Positions 44,083 to 52,268 are shown, counted from the first letter of the stretch. The stretch is DNA of 53,332 bases from Paracoccus fontiphilus (GCF_017356265.1 NZ_JAFNAW010000022.1:1-53332), one strand, 5' to 3'. Notes: generated by a model not told the origin, from the sequence alone. Translations and numbers: made by a program.

Positions 44083-44690
44083 CATTCGGCCCGTCCGCCC
44101 TCGGCCACAAGCATCCCGAAGCGTTCCAGGAAGGCTGCGCGCACCTCGGCCGGGGGGCGCAATTCAATGTGCAAAACGGACAATATAGCCTCGTTTTGCA
44201 GGGGAAATAACCGTTTCGCCTCGGATTGCGTAAATCCGGCGATTTGAACGGCCTCCAGGCGCGCTGAAATACGGTCCGCCGCTTTTATTTTGGCCTTGAT
44301 TGCCGGGGGTAATGTCGCGGGCAGGCCGAAGCGGCGGTGGATGGCTGCCGTCAGGCGTTCGTCCATGCGTCCATATTCGGCACCCAGCGCGGCCTTTACC
44401 GGGGAAATCATGTCGCCGATCACATATTCCGGCGCATCGTGCAACAGCGCGGCCAACCGCCAGCGCGTCTCGATCCCGGGATAAAGGCGCACCAGGATGT
44501 CCTCGACCAGCAGAGAATGCTCGGCAACGGAATAGGGCCAGTCGCCCTGGGTCTGGCCGTTCCAGCGGGCCACGAAGGCTAGGCCATGGGCGATGTCGGT
44601 GATCTCGATGTCGAGGGGCGTCGGGTCCAGCAGGTCCAGACGCCGGCCCGACAGCATCCGCTGCCAGGCCCGGCGCGGTCGTGGCGCCAT
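44082..44690 (-). CDS. HD-domain hydrolase (YfbR-like)
   Basis: 202-aa HD-superfamily protein. The metal-binding histidines are in VAEHSLLVEDIL (His about residue 57) and the HD pair in ALLHDAPEYVIGDMISPVK (about 83-84). Relatives dephosphorylate nucleoside monophosphates, but substrate cannot be read here. It follows secB on the same strand with a four-base gap. The half of the gene nearest hvrA (44160-44310) has a lower GC content than its surroundings. Confidence 0.8.
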   Translation of the reverse strand: MAPRPRRAWQRMLSGRRLDLLDPTPLDIEITDIAHGLAFVARWNGQTQGDWPYSVAEHSLLVEDILVRLYPGIETRWRLAALLHDAPEYVIGDMISPVKAALGAEYGRMDERLTAAIHRRFGLPATLPPAIKAKIKAADRISARLEAVQIAGFTQSEAKRLFPLQNEAILSVLHIELRPPAEVRAAFLERFGMLVAEGGRAE

Positions 44691-44694
44691 GCCC

Positions 44695-45207
44695 TTAGGA
44701 CAGGCGCTGATCGGCCGGCGCGCCCTGCTGCGCCTGCGCGCGACGAGCCAGTTCCTGGCGATACAGCGCCACGAAGTCGACCGGGTCCATGTTGAAGGGC
44801 GGGAAGCCCCCGTCGCGCGTCACGTCCGAGATGATGCGCCGCACGAAGGGGAACAGCATGCGCGGGCATTCGATCATCAGGAAGGGGTGCATCTGGTCCT
44901 CGGGCACGCCCTCGATCAGGAAGACCCCGCCATAGTCCAGTTCCGCCAGGAACAGGGTCGAGTTGTCGCCTTTGTTGGTCGAGGTCACGCGGAACTTCGA
45001 GATCACCTCGTACTGGTTGTCGCCCGCGCGCTTGCGGGCGTCCAGGCTGACCTGGACGGTGATCTCGGGCTGCACGTCGCCCTGCGGCGCGCCCTTGGTG
45101 GCCACGGCGTTCTCGAAGGACAGGTCGCGGATGTATTGCGCCAGGATCTGCATGCGCACCTGCGGCGCTGCGGGCGCCGTGCCGTTGGCGGTGGTTTCGT
45201 CGGCCAT
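44695..45207 (-). CDS. secB: Protein-export chaperone SecB
   Basis: 170-aa cytoplasmic chaperone that holds preproteins for SecA. I chose the ATG at 45207, which has AAGG eight bases upstream and gives MADETTANGT; the start at 45222 is less likely. Core segments ILAQYIRDLSFENA, AELDYGGVFLIEGVPED, the ECPRMLFPFVRRIISDVTRD stretch and GGFPPFNMDPVDFVALY are diagnostic. An acidic, polar N-terminal tail is usual in alphaproteobacteria. The HD gene follows. Confidence 0.97.
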   Translation of the reverse strand: MADETTANGTAPAAPQVRMQILAQYIRDLSFENAVATKGAPQGDVQPEITVQVSLDARKRAGDNQYEVISKFRVTSTNKGDNSTLFLAELDYGGVFLIEGVPEDQMHPFLMIECPRMLFPFVRRIISDVTRDGGFPPFNMDPVDFVALYRQELARRAQAQQGAPADQRLS

Positions 45208-45265
45208 GGGATTTCCCTTCAAGGATAAGCGTCGGCCCGGGTTCTAGCAGGCGCGGCCTATCGCC

Positions 45266-45799
45266 TCAATGCCGCGTCCAGCCAGAGTTGCCGCGGCGCG
45301 GGGACTGGTCGTCGTCCATGTCCTCGGGCAGGTCCGGGGGCGGGCGCCGGTCGCCGGCGGGGGACGCGTCCTCGACCACGTAGTCGGCGTCGATCACCCC
45401 GTCGGCATAGGGGGGGCGGTAGGTTTCGCGCCGGGCCATGTGCACGGTCCTGACCCGCATCCGGCGTCCGGCCTGCCGCATCACCAGGTCGCGCAGCGGC
45501 GGGATCAGCAGCAGCAGCCCGACGATGTCGGTGAAAAAGCCGGGCACGATCAGCAGCAGGCCCGCGATCATCAGCATCATGCCGTGGGCCAGCGGACGGG
45601 AAGGATCGCGCAGCTCGGCCAGGCTGCGCTGGGCCTGAAGCCAGGCATGGGCGCCCTGGCTGCGGATCACCGCCATCCCCAGGACCGCCGCCCCGATCAC
45701 CAGCCCCAGCGTGGCCCAGACCCCGATCAGCCCGCCCACCTGGATGAACAGCGCGATCTCGATGATCGGCAGCGCCACGAACAGCCACAACAGCCACAT
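45266..45799 (-). CDS. fxsA: FxsA family inner-membrane protein
   Basis: 177-aa membrane protein. The first 125 residues contain the FxsA domain with four hydrophobic segments (PIIEIALFIQVGGLIGVWAT; MMLMIAGLLLIVPGFFTDIV), including the conserved GFxTDxxG loop. In Escherichia coli FxsA affects phage F exclusion. The C-terminal 50 residues are hydrophilic and acidic (DMDDDQSPRR), a variable tail. Divergent from the Tim44-like gene. Confidence 0.88.
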   Translation of the reverse strand: MWLLWLFVALPIIEIALFIQVGGLIGVWATLGLVIGAAVLGMAVIRSQGAHAWLQAQRSLAELRDPSRPLAHGMMLMIAGLLLIVPGFFTDIVGLLLLIPPLRDLVMRQAGRRMRVRTVHMARRETYRPPYADGVIDADYVVEDASPAGDRRPPPDLPEDMDDDQSPRRGNSGWTRH

Positions 45800-45829
45800 G
45801 CGGTTTCCCCTTTCCGGACAGGGGATAAC

Positions 45830-45858
45830 TGGACTCGCCCCCGACCAATCCCTACATA
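45830..45858 (+). promoter_or_regulatory. Candidate promoter of the Tim44-like/smr pair
   Basis: TGGACT (45830-45835) and TACATA (45853-45858) are separated by exactly 17 bases, about 47 bases before the Tim44-like start, in the 106-base divergent region with fxsA. The fit to the housekeeping consensus is moderate. Confidence 0.4.
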
Positions 45859-45905
45859 ATGACGCAAGTCGAAGATACCAGCCAAGACCACATGAGGCCG
45901 ATCGC

Positions 45906-46562
45906 ATGAACAACCCGTTGCTGCAGTTGCTTGTCCTGGCCGGGATCGCGATCTTCCTCATCCTGCGGCTGCGCAACGTGCTGGGCACCCGCGACGGGTT
46001 CGAGCCGCCGCAGGTCGAGGCGCCCGATCGTCCCCGCCCGCGCTTTGACGTGATCGAGGGCTCGGCCGAGGAAGCCGACCACGACATCCTAGACCATGCC
46101 GAGGCGGGCAGCGCCGCTGCCCGGGCGCTTGCCGCGATGAAGGCGGTCGAGCCGTCATTCGGCGTGATGGACTTCCTGAACGGCGCGAAAGGGGCCTACG
46201 AGATGATCCTCATGGCCTTCGAGCGCGGCGACCTGTCCGAGGTGCGACCTTTCCTGGCGGAACCCGTGGCCGCGGCCTTCCAGTCGGTGATCGACGCCCG
46301 TGCGGCAAATGGCCACACCGTGACGGCGCAGTATATCGGCACGCGCGAAACCGCCCTGGCGGGGGCGGAATACGATCCCGCCACCGGCATGGCCGAGATT
46401 TCCGTCCGCTTCGTGGGCGAGCTGATCGCGGCCACGCGCGACGCGCAGGGCAATGTGGTCGAGGGCGATCCCAAGGCCGCCCGCAAGCAGCGCGACACCT
46501 GGACCTTTGCGCGGCGCATGGGCCAGGACGATCCGAACTGGCAGCTGGTCGCGACGGGCTGA
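45906..46562 (+). CDS. Tim44/TimA-like membrane adaptor protein
   Basis: 218-aa protein with one N-terminal membrane helix (LLQLLVLAGIAIFLILRLRN) and a C-terminal Tim44-like domain (GAKGAYEMILMAFERGDL near residue 96; ISVRFVGELIAATRD near 163). Bacterial homologues of mitochondrial Tim44 lack a known import role and probably scaffold membrane proteins. The start at 45906 was chosen because it puts the membrane helix at the N-terminus; upstream codons are out of character. The stop overlaps the smr start (TGATG). Confidence 0.85.
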   Translation: MNNPLLQLLVLAGIAIFLILRLRNVLGTRDGFEPPQVEAPDRPRPRFDVIEGSAEEADHDILDHAEAGSAAARALAAMKAVEPSFGVMDFLNGAKGAYEMILMAFERGDLSEVRPFLAEPVAAAFQSVIDARAANGHTVTAQYIGTRETALAGAEYDPATGMAEISVRFVGELIAATRDAQGNVVEGDPKAARKQRDTWTFARRMGQDDPNWQLVATG

Positions 46563-47143
46563 TGGCCCGGCACCGGGGCCTGACCCCCGAGGACAGGGAC
46601 CTGTGGGCGCGTGTCGCCCGCAGCGCTGTCCCGATGCATCCCGAGCGGCCCAAGCCCGCCGACTCCGAGGCGCGTCCGGTCCCGAAGCCCGTGGCGCCGC
46701 GCCCCCGCATCCCCGATTTCAGCATCGGCCAGACGGCGGCATCCCGGCCCGCCGCGCTGCCCTCGCCCTCAAGTCCCGCACAGCGGCTGGCGCAGCAGCC
46801 CTTGCGCATGGACCACAAGACCCATCGCCGCATGGCGCTGGGCAAGCTGCCGCCCGAGGCGAGGCTGGATCTGCATGGCATGACCCTGGCCGCCGCCCAT
46901 CCCGAGCTGATCGGCTTCATCCTGTCCTGCCACACGCAGGGGCACCGGCTGGTGCTGGTCATCACCGGCAAGGGGCGGGGCGACCATGGCCCTCTGCCGA
47001 CCCGGCCCGGCGCCCTGCGCCACCAGGTGCCGCACTGGCTGCACATGCCGCCCCTGTCCTCGGTCGTCCAGCAGGTCACGCCCGCCCATTACCGCCACGG
47101 CGGCGAGGGGGCCTATTACGTGTATCTGCGCCGCGCGGGATAG
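46562..47143 (+). CDS. Smr-domain protein (MutS2-type Smr nuclease fold)
   Basis: 193-aa protein with a Pro/Arg-rich, probably disordered N-terminal 80 residues and a C-terminal Smr domain (about 100-190). The signature LDLHGMTLAAAHPELIGFI, the glycine-rich VLVITGKGRGDHG and the closing HWL-S-V segment are present. Smr domains bind or nick nucleic acids; the stand-alone form in alphaproteobacteria is uncharacterised. Coupled to the Tim44-like gene by a one-base overlap. A short GGGTGG/CCACCC hairpin just after the stop lacks a U tract. Confidence 0.88.
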   Translation: MARHRGLTPEDRDLWARVARSAVPMHPERPKPADSEARPVPKPVAPRPRIPDFSIGQTAASRPAALPSPSSPAQRLAQQPLRMDHKTHRRMALGKLPPEARLDLHGMTLAAAHPELIGFILSCHTQGHRLVLVITGKGRGDHGPLPTRPGALRHQVPHWLHMPPLSSVVQQVTPAHYRHGGEGAYYVYLRRAG

Positions 47144-47343
47144 GGTGGGGTTCCACCCCGCCACGCCACGCCCCCGGAAGAGGGCGACAGCCCACCTGCA
47201 CCGCCGTTCGACCCGGCCGAAGGCCCCGCCGATCGGCCCGCGCAGGCAGGGTCGGGCACGAAAAGAAGCGCCGCCAGCGTCACCTTCACGGGAACGCTCG
47301 CGGCGAGACTGTCAGGGATGTCGGCGGCGGGCGGGACCCGGCC

Positions 47344-47529
47344 TCAGACTCGGCCGCCGTAATTTGCCTTGGGCCCGGCGAAATACCAGATGATCAGGCC
47401 AAGCACCGGCAGGATCGCGATCAGGGCGATCCACAGGATCTTGGTGCCCGTGCTGACATTCGTGTTGATGACCGAGGCGATGGCCCAGACATCCAGCACG
47501 AAGATGATGATCCCGAAGACGTAACCCAT
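47344..47529 (-). CDS. Small PLDc_N-domain membrane protein
   Basis: 61-aa protein with two hydrophobic segments: VFGIIIFVLDVWAIASVI, then ILWIALIAILPVLGLIIWYF followed by AGP. This is the pattern of the phospholipase-D nuclease N-terminal (PLDc_N) membrane domain found alone in many bacteria. Role unknown, probably envelope-related. It follows hslU by 55 bases on the same strand. The 200 bases between it and the convergent smr stop hold nothing recognisable beyond a weak hairpin. Confidence 0.8.
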   Translation of the reverse strand: MGYVFGIIIFVLDVWAIASVINTNVSTGTKILWIALIAILPVLGLIIWYFAGPKANYGGRV

Positions 47530-47584
47530 TATCGGCTCCCTCTTGTTCTGAACGGCCAACCCGGAAGCGCGCCGCGCGGTTCCC

Positions 47585-48892
47585 TTACAGGACGTAGCGC
47601 GACAGGTCGGTGGACCGCGACAGGTCGCCCAGGTGGCGTTCGACATAGGCCGCATCGACCTGGACCGTCTCGCCGTCCTTGTCGGGGGCGCTGAAGGACA
47701 GTTCCTCGAACACGCGCTCGATCACGGTGTAAAGGCGGCGGGCGCCGATGTTTTCCACTGCCGCGTTCACCTCGGCGGCGATGCGGGCCAGGGCGGCGAT
47801 GCCGTCGGGGGCGAAACCGACGGTCACGCCCTCGGTCGCCATCAGCGCCGTGTATTGCCGCGTCAGGGCATTGTCGGTCTCGGTCAGGATGCGGATGAAG
47901 TCCTCCTCGGTCAGCGCGCGCAGTTCCACCCGGATCGGCAACCGGCCCTGCAACTCCGGCAGCAGGTCGCTGGGCTTGGCGACATGGAACGCGCCCGAGG
48001 CGATGAACAGGATGTGGTCGGTCTTGACTGGCCCGTATTTGGTGGACACCGTCGTGCCCTCGATCAGGGGCAGCAGGTCGCGCTGCACGCCCTCGCGGCT
48101 GACATCGCCGCCGCGCGCGTCCGACCGCGCGCAGACCTTGTCGATCTCGTCGATGAAGACGATGCCGTTCTGCTGGACCGCGTCCAGGGCCGAGGCCTTG
48201 ACCGCGTCGTCGTCCAGAAGCTTGTCGGCTTCCTCGGCGATCAGGTGGTCATAGCTTTCGGCCACCGTCATCTTGCGCCGCACCCGCCGTCCGCCGAAGG
48301 CCTTCATCAGCCCCGACAGATCCATCATGCCGCCCAGGCTGGCGCCCGGCTGGCCCGGAATCTCCATCGCGCCAAGCGGGTTCGAATTGTCCTGCACCTC
48401 AAGCTCGATCACGGTGCCGTCCAACTCGCCGCGCTTCAGCTTGTCGCGGAACATCTGGCGGGTGCCGTCGCGGGCGTCCTTGCCCGCAAGCGCCTCGATC
48501 ACGCGGTCCTCGGCGGACTTGTGGGCGCGGGCCTTGACCTCCTCGCGCATCCGCTCGCGGGTGTCGATCATCGCGGCGTCCGTCAGGTCGCGGATGATCT
48601 GCTCCACGTCGCGGCCGACATAGCCGACTTCCGTGAACTTCGTGGCCTCGACCTTGATGAAGGGGGCGTTGGCCAGCTTGGCCAGGCGGCGGCTGATCTC
48701 GGTCTTGCCGACGCCGGTGGGGCCGATCATCAGGATGTTCTTGGGATACACCTCGTCGCGCAGGTCGTCACCCAGCTGCTTGCGGCGCCAGCGGTTGCGC
48801 AGCGCCACCGCCACGGCGCGCTTGGCGTCCTTCTGGCCAATGATGAAGCGGTCCAGCTCGGACACGATTTCGCGCGGGGTCAGGTCGGTCAT
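47585..48892 (-). CDS. hslU: HslU, ATPase of the HslVU protease
   Basis: 435-aa AAA+ unfoldase that feeds substrates to HslV. The ATG at 48892 starts [19 protein letters not shown]; a longer frame to 48922 is not needed. Walker A is [13 protein letters not shown], the pore motif region is [15 protein letters not shown], Walker B is [12 protein letters not shown], and the C-terminus ends RYVL, the tail that inserts into HslV. The intermediate I-domain (about 110-240) is present. hslV is not adjacent: it lies 1.8 kb away on the same strand beyond four plus-strand genes. Confidence 0.97.
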   Translation of the reverse strand: MTDLTPREIVSELDRFIIGQKDAKRAVAVALRNRWRRKQLGDDLRDEVYPKNILMIGPTGVGKTEISRRLAKLANAPFIKVEATKFTEVGYVGRDVEQIIRDLTDAAMIDTRERMREEVKARAHKSAEDRVIEALAGKDARDGTRQMFRDKLKRGELDGTVIELEVQDNSNPLGAMEIPGQPGASLGGMMDLSGLMKAFGGRRVRRKMTVAESYDHLIAEEADKLLDDDAVKASALDAVQQNGIVFIDEIDKVCARSDARGGDVSREGVQRDLLPLIEGTTVSTKYGPVKTDHILFIASGAFHVAKPSDLLPELQGRLPIRVELRALTEEDFIRILTETDNALTRQYTALMATEGVTVGFAPDGIAALARIAAEVNAAVENIGARRLYTVIERVFEELSFSAPDKDGETVQVDAAYVERHLGDLSRSTDLSRYVL

Positions 48893-48951
48893 GGGTCTGC
48901 CTTCTTGTCGGTTCCTGCCCAAATAGACAGCCGGAGGCCGATTTTGAAGGG

Positions 48952-48980
48952 TTGCAAATTGTAGCTACAGTTCGTATCTT
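48952..48980 (+). promoter_or_regulatory. Candidate brnTA promoter with internal palindrome
   Basis: TTGCAA (48952-48957) and TATCTT (48975-48980) are 17 bases apart. The spacer contains the perfect palindrome TGTAGCTACA (48960-48969), ideally placed for BrnA or the BrnTA complex to block RNA polymerase, as autoregulation is known for this toxin-antitoxin family. The start would give a leader of about 95 bases before brnT. Confidence 0.5.
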
Positions 48981-49083
48981 CAAGTCATGCCCGGCAAGGG
49001 CAGGCGACAACCCTCGCGCATCAGGCGGAAAACAGGCGATCTGACATGTCACGGTTCAACTGCGATACCCTGAGGCGGGCACC

Positions 49084-49410
49084 ATGTTCGAATGGGATGA
49101 GGAAAAGCGCCTTGCGACGCTTGAGAAACACGGCATCGACTTCATCGACGCGGCCGAGATCTTCGCCCATCCCTTTCTGAGGCTGCCCGGCAAAAGCGAT
49201 GTCGAACACCGCGACATCGCCGTGGGGCTGCTGGGCGGGGTTTATATCGCGGTCGTTTTCACGGTACGTCACGATGTCATTCGCATCATAACTGCCCGGA
49301 GGGCGCGGAGAAATGAGCGAGAAGGTTACCAGACCCATGTCCTTGGACGAGATCCGGCGGATGAAAAGCCGGACCGACTGGGACCGTTTGCGCAAGGCAG
49401 GGGATCATGA
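49084..49410 (+). CDS. brnT: BrnT-family toxin
   Basis: 108-aa ribonuclease toxin of a type II toxin-antitoxin pair. It begins FEWDEEKRLATLEKHGIDFI and has HDVIRIITARRARRNERE, the conserved BrnT core with a RelE-like fold. A GAGG ribosome site precedes the ATG. After the usual end near residue 80 the frame continues for about 28 more residues within the brnA gene (49313-49410), longer than the few-base overlaps common in the family. Usual target is mRNA on stalled or translating ribosomes, by family knowledge. Confidence 0.9.
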   Translation: MFEWDEEKRLATLEKHGIDFIDAAEIFAHPFLRLPGKSDVEHRDIAVGLLGGVYIAVVFTVRHDVIRIITARRARRNEREGYQTHVLGRDPADEKPDRLGPFAQGRGS

Positions 49411-49597
49411 GGGCGAGGCGGAGTTTCCGGTGGACTGGTCGGCGGTCGAGGTGGTCGTCCCCGAGCCCAAGCGCCTGATCTCTCTGCGGCTGGATGCCGA
49501 TGTAGTGGATTTCTTCCGCAGGCAGGGCAAGGGCTACCAGACGCGGATGAACGCGGTGCTGCGCGCCTACAAGGAAGCGCAGGAAAAGGCGGGCTGA
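49313..49597 (+). CDS. brnA: BrnA-family antitoxin
   Basis: 94-aa antitoxin. The N-terminal half (MSLDEIRRMKSRTDWDRLRK) contacts the toxin. The C-terminal ribbon-helix-helix (KRLISLRLDADVVDFFRRQG, then YQTRMNAVLRAY) binds DNA and represses the operon. The ATG at 49313 has a GGAG site in GCGGAGAA just before it. It overlaps brnT by 98 bases. The next gene begins six bases after its stop, so the GNAT gene may be transcribed with the module. Confidence 0.92.
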   Translation: MSEKVTRPMSLDEIRRMKSRTDWDRLRKAGDHEGEAEFPVDWSAVEVVVPEPKRLISLRLDADVVDFFRRQGKGYQTRMNAVLRAYKEAQEKAG

Positions 49598-49602
49598 GGC
49601 CC

Positions 49603-50169
49603 ATGTCCGGGCCGGTGCTGTCCTTCACGCCCGTCACTGCCGCCGACCTGCCGCTGCTGGCGGCCTGGATGGACCAGCCGCATTGGCGCGACTGGTGGAG
49701 CGACGATGTCGCGACCGAGCTTGGCTATATCCGCGACATCATCGCCGGGCGCGACAGCACGCGGGCCTTTCTGTTCCGCCTGGACGGACGGCCTGTCGGC
49801 TATATCCAGGTCTGGTGGATCGCCGACGCGCGGGTGGAACCCTGGCTGTCCGACGCGCCCTGGGTGATGGATCTGCCGGACGACGCGGTGGGCGTCGATC
49901 TGTCCATCGGCCCGCCGGATCTGCTGTCGCAGGGGATCGGGTCGCAGGTCCTGGCGCGTTTCGTGGCAATGCTGCGGGCCGAGGGACACCGGACCATTGT
50001 CATCGACCCCGACATCGCCAACCACCGGGCGATCCGGGCCTATCGCAAGGCCGGTTTCCAGCCGATCGCGGAGCTTGCCGGGCGCACGGGCGACGTCCTT
50101 CTGATGCGCCACGAGGGGCCGGGCACGGAACAATCCGCCGGGCGCCACGTTGCCACGGGCACCCCTTAG
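49603..50169 (+). CDS. GNAT acetyltransferase, AAC(6')-like
   Basis: 188-aa member of the acetyltransferase family related to aminoglycoside 6'-N-acetyltransferases. It starts VLSFTPVTAADLPLLAAWMD, with HWRDWWSDDVATELGYI near residue 27 and the acetyl-CoA loop LLSQGIGSQVLARF near 107, then the NHRAIRAYRKAGF end motif. Resistance is not implied: many such proteins act on unknown amines, and relatives occur in siderophore synthesis. Directly after brnA on the same strand. Confidence 0.82.
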   Translation: MSGPVLSFTPVTAADLPLLAAWMDQPHWRDWWSDDVATELGYIRDIIAGRDSTRAFLFRLDGRPVGYIQVWWIADARVEPWLSDAPWVMDLPDDAVGVDLSIGPPDLLSQGIGSQVLARFVAMLRAEGHRTIVIDPDIANHRAIRAYRKAGFQPIAELAGRTGDVLLMRHEGPGTEQSAGRHVATGTP

Positions 50170-50182
50170 CGGAGGACAGGAC

Positions 50183-50677
50183 ATGCCCACCCCCGACGAA
50201 CTGAAAGCCCGCCTGTGGAAGGCCCTGCGGTCCGACATGACCGTGATGCTGGGCCTTGTGGGCGGCGAACACGGCCATACCCGGCCCATGACCTCGCAGA
50301 TCGAGGAAGGGGATCACGGACCGCTGTGGTTCTTCACGTCCAGGGACAACGCCCTGATCCAGAAGCTGGGCCAAGGCGGCGCGCAGGAGGCGGGCGTGCA
50401 GTTCGTGTCCAAGGGCCACGACCTTTGGGCGTCCATCGAAGGCACGCTGCGCGAGGACACCGACCCGGCCGTCGTGGACCGGCTGTGGAACCCCCATGTC
50501 GCCGCGTGGTACGAACACGGCAAGGACGATCCCAAGCTGGCCTTGCTGCGCTTCGACCCCGACAAGGCCGAGATCTGGCTGGACGCCTCCAGCATCGTCG
50601 CGGGCGCCATGGTGGCGCTTGGCATCAGCGATCCCAAGGAAAGCTACAAGGACAACGTGGCGACCGTCCGCCTGTAA
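50183..50677 (+). CDS. Pyridoxamine 5'-phosphate oxidase-like (general stress) protein
   Basis: 164-aa protein of the FMN-binding split-barrel (PNPOx-like) family, general stress protein 26 branch. I chose the ATG at 50183 with GGAGGACAGG before it. Typical segments are KALRSDMTVMLGLVGG, GPLWFFTSRDNALIQKL and a C-terminal IWLDASSIVAGAMVALGI. It lacks the substrate-binding tail of true PdxH, so vitamin B6 synthesis is unlikely; binding of FMN or a related cofactor is usual. Convergent with hslV, with a shared hairpin between. Confidence 0.85.
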   Translation: MPTPDELKARLWKALRSDMTVMLGLVGGEHGHTRPMTSQIEEGDHGPLWFFTSRDNALIQKLGQGGAQEAGVQFVSKGHDLWASIEGTLREDTDPAVVDRLWNPHVAAWYEHGKDDPKLALLRFDPDKAEIWLDASSIVAGAMVALGISDPKESYKDNVATVRL

Positions 50678-50688
50678 TCCTTGCCACC

Positions 50689-50714
50689 GGATACCGGGCT
50701 TGGGCCCGGTATCC
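50689..50714. terminator. Hairpin between the PNPOx-like gene and hslV
   Basis: GGATACCGGGC (50689-50699) pairs perfectly with GCCCGGTATCC (50704-50714) around TTGG, in the 45 bases between two convergent stop codons. There is no U tract on the plus strand, so termination may need Rho or be inefficient. Confidence 0.5.
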
Positions 50715-50722
50715 GCGCGCGT

Positions 50723-51280
50723 TCAGGCGCCGATGATTTCGACCGTCAGCTTGCCGTTCGTGTAGACGCAGATGTCGGCGGCGATCGCCATGGCCTTGCG
50801 CGCCACCGCTTCGGCATCAAGGTCGCTTTCCATCAGGCCCCGCGCGGCGGCAAGCGCGAAGTTGCCGCCCGATCCGATGGCGGCGACGTCATGTTCCGGC
50901 TCCAGCACGTCGCCCGCGCCGGTCACGACGTAAAGCCCCTGCCCGTCGGTCACGATCAGCATGGCCTCCAGGTTGCGCAGGTACTTGTCCATGCGCCAGT
51001 CCTTCGCCAGATCGACGCAGGCCCGCTGCAACTGGCCGGGCGCGGCCTCCAGCTTCTTTTCCAGCCGCTCCAGCAGGGTGAAGGCATCGGCGGTCGATCC
51101 CGCGAAGCCCACCACCACGTCGCGCCCGCCGGGCGTCAGGCGGCGCACCTTGCGGGCGGTGCCCTTCATCACGGTGGGGCCGACGCTGACCTGCCCGTCG
51201 CCCGCGACCACCACCTTGCCGCCGCGCCGCACCGCGAGGATCGTGGTGCCGTGCCAATCGGGAAATCTGTCATCCGCCAT
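50723..51280 (-). CDS. hslV: HslV, peptidase subunit of the HslVU protease
   Basis: 185-aa N-terminal nucleophile peptidase. The ATG at 51280 gives an 11-residue propeptide ([10 protein letters not shown]) before the catalytic Thr of [20 protein letters not shown], as in other alphaproteobacteria. Further motifs are [17 protein letters not shown] and [15 protein letters not shown]. The upstream open frame to 51391 overlaps the promoter and the divergent capsule-type gene. A heat-shock-type promoter fits at 51335-51308. Separated from hslU by the brnTA island. Confidence 0.97.
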   Translation of the reverse strand: MADDRFPDWHGTTILAVRRGGKVVVAGDGQVSVGPTVMKGTARKVRRLTPGGRDVVVGFAGSTADAFTLLERLEKKLEAAPGQLQRACVDLAKDWRMDKYLRNLEAMLIVTDGQGLYVVTGAGDVLEPEHDVAAIGSGGNFALAAARGLMESDLDAEAVARKAMAIAADICVYTNGKLTVEIIGA

Positions 51281-51307
51281 AAGGTGTTCCTTCCATTTCC
51301 GGCTTGC

Positions 51308-51335
51308 AGATATGGGCACGGGTCCGGCCTTGCAA
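51308..51335 (-). promoter_or_regulatory. Heat-shock (RpoH)-type promoter candidate of hslV
   Basis: Read on the minus strand, TTGCAA (51335-51330) is followed after 14 bases by CCATAT (51315-51310) inside CCCATATCT. This is close to the RpoH pattern of TTGAA and CCCCATAT with a 13-15-base spacer. The start would fall about 20 bases before the ATG. Heat-shock control of hslV is known in other bacteria; here it is inferred from the match. Confidence 0.5.
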
Positions 51336-51365
51336 CCCGTCGGCCCCTTGTGCAGCGTAGCGCGC

Positions 51366-52268
51366 ATGGACCAGCCCCGCATCCTGCGCATCTACCTGCA
51401 CCCACCAACCCTGCAGATGGCACGGGCGGGCAAGCTGGGCTTTCTGAACCGGATGTCCCGCCTGCTGGAGGATCGCGGCTGGCGGGTCGAGATCGCGCGG
51501 TCGGGCAAGGACGCGCGCGCTGCCGCCCCGTCCTTGCCGGGCCATGCGCTGTATCACATGGAACAGCCCACCCATGACCGCGCCCTGACCTTCCGGCTGG
51601 CCTATCACTATCCCTTCTGGCGGCTTGAACGCCATGCGGAGCGCTGGTCCTGGCCCATCGCGCAAGGGCGCTTCGACCCCGGTGCGGTCGATGCGCAGGC
51701 CGCGCGCGATTTCGCCGACCGGCTGCGCCGCCGCGTCCTGCCGGGACCGGAGCCGGTCCGGGGCGATCACGTCCTGATCCCCCTGCAGGGCCGGTTGCGC
51801 GCGTGCCGGTCCTTCCAGACCATGAGCCCGGTCAGGATGGTCGAGGCCGTCGCCCGCACCGGCCGCCCGGCCGTCGCCACCCTTCACCCGAAGGAAACCT
51901 ATGACGCCGGCGACCGCGATGCGCTGGACCGGCTGACCCGGCGATACCCGAACCTGACGGTCGGCGGCGACACGGCCGGTCTGTTGCGGACCTGCGCCTT
52001 CGTGGCCGCGCAGAACAGCGGCGTGGCCTTTGACGGGCTGATCCTGGGCAAGCCCGCCGTGCTGTTCGGGATGTCCGATTTCCACCACATCGCGCTGAAC
52101 GTGGCCGCGCTCGGGGCGGACGAGGCCCTGGCGCGCGCGCCCGGCCACCGTCCCGATTTCGCCGCCTATCTGTACTGGTTCCTGCGCCGGACCAGCCTGG
52201 ACATGATGGCGCCGGATGCGGACGGGCGGATGCTGGCGGCCATGAGAAAGGGCGGCTGGCCCGTGTGA
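51366..52268 (+). CDS. Capsule polysaccharide synthesis-like protein (KpsC/KpsS fold)
   Basis: 300-aa soluble protein. The C-terminal part ([13 protein letters not shown] near residue 174; [20 protein letters not shown] near 219) resembles the nucleotide-sugar-binding region of capsule synthesis glycosyltransferases (PF05159 type). The N-terminal part shows an [10 protein letters not shown] segment of the GT-B style. The conserved [17 protein letters not shown] is probably a substrate loop. No other surface polysaccharide genes are in the window, so it may act on a core lipid or be a stand-alone transferase. Start at 51366 leaves 85 bases to the divergent hslV. Assignment is from motif resemblance only. 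Confidence 0.55.
   Translation: MDQPRILRIYLHPPTLQMARAGKLGFLNRMSRLLEDRGWRVEIARSGKDARAAAPSLPGHALYHMEQPTHDRALTFRLAYHYPFWRLERHAERWSWPIAQGRFDPGAVDAQAARDFADRLRRRVLPGPEPVRGDHVLIPLQGRLRACRSFQTMSPVRMVEAVARTGRPAVATLHPKETYDAGDRDALDRLTRRYPNLTVGGDTAGLLRTCAFVAAQNSGVAFDGLILGKPAVLFGMSDFHHIALNVAALGADEALARAPGHRPDFAAYLYWFLRRTSLDMMAPDADGRMLAAMRKGGWPV

Noticed and set aside
49603..50169. Calling the GNAT gene an aminoglycoside resistance gene
   Set aside because: Only general family resemblance is visible. Chromosomal relatives with other or unknown substrates are common.
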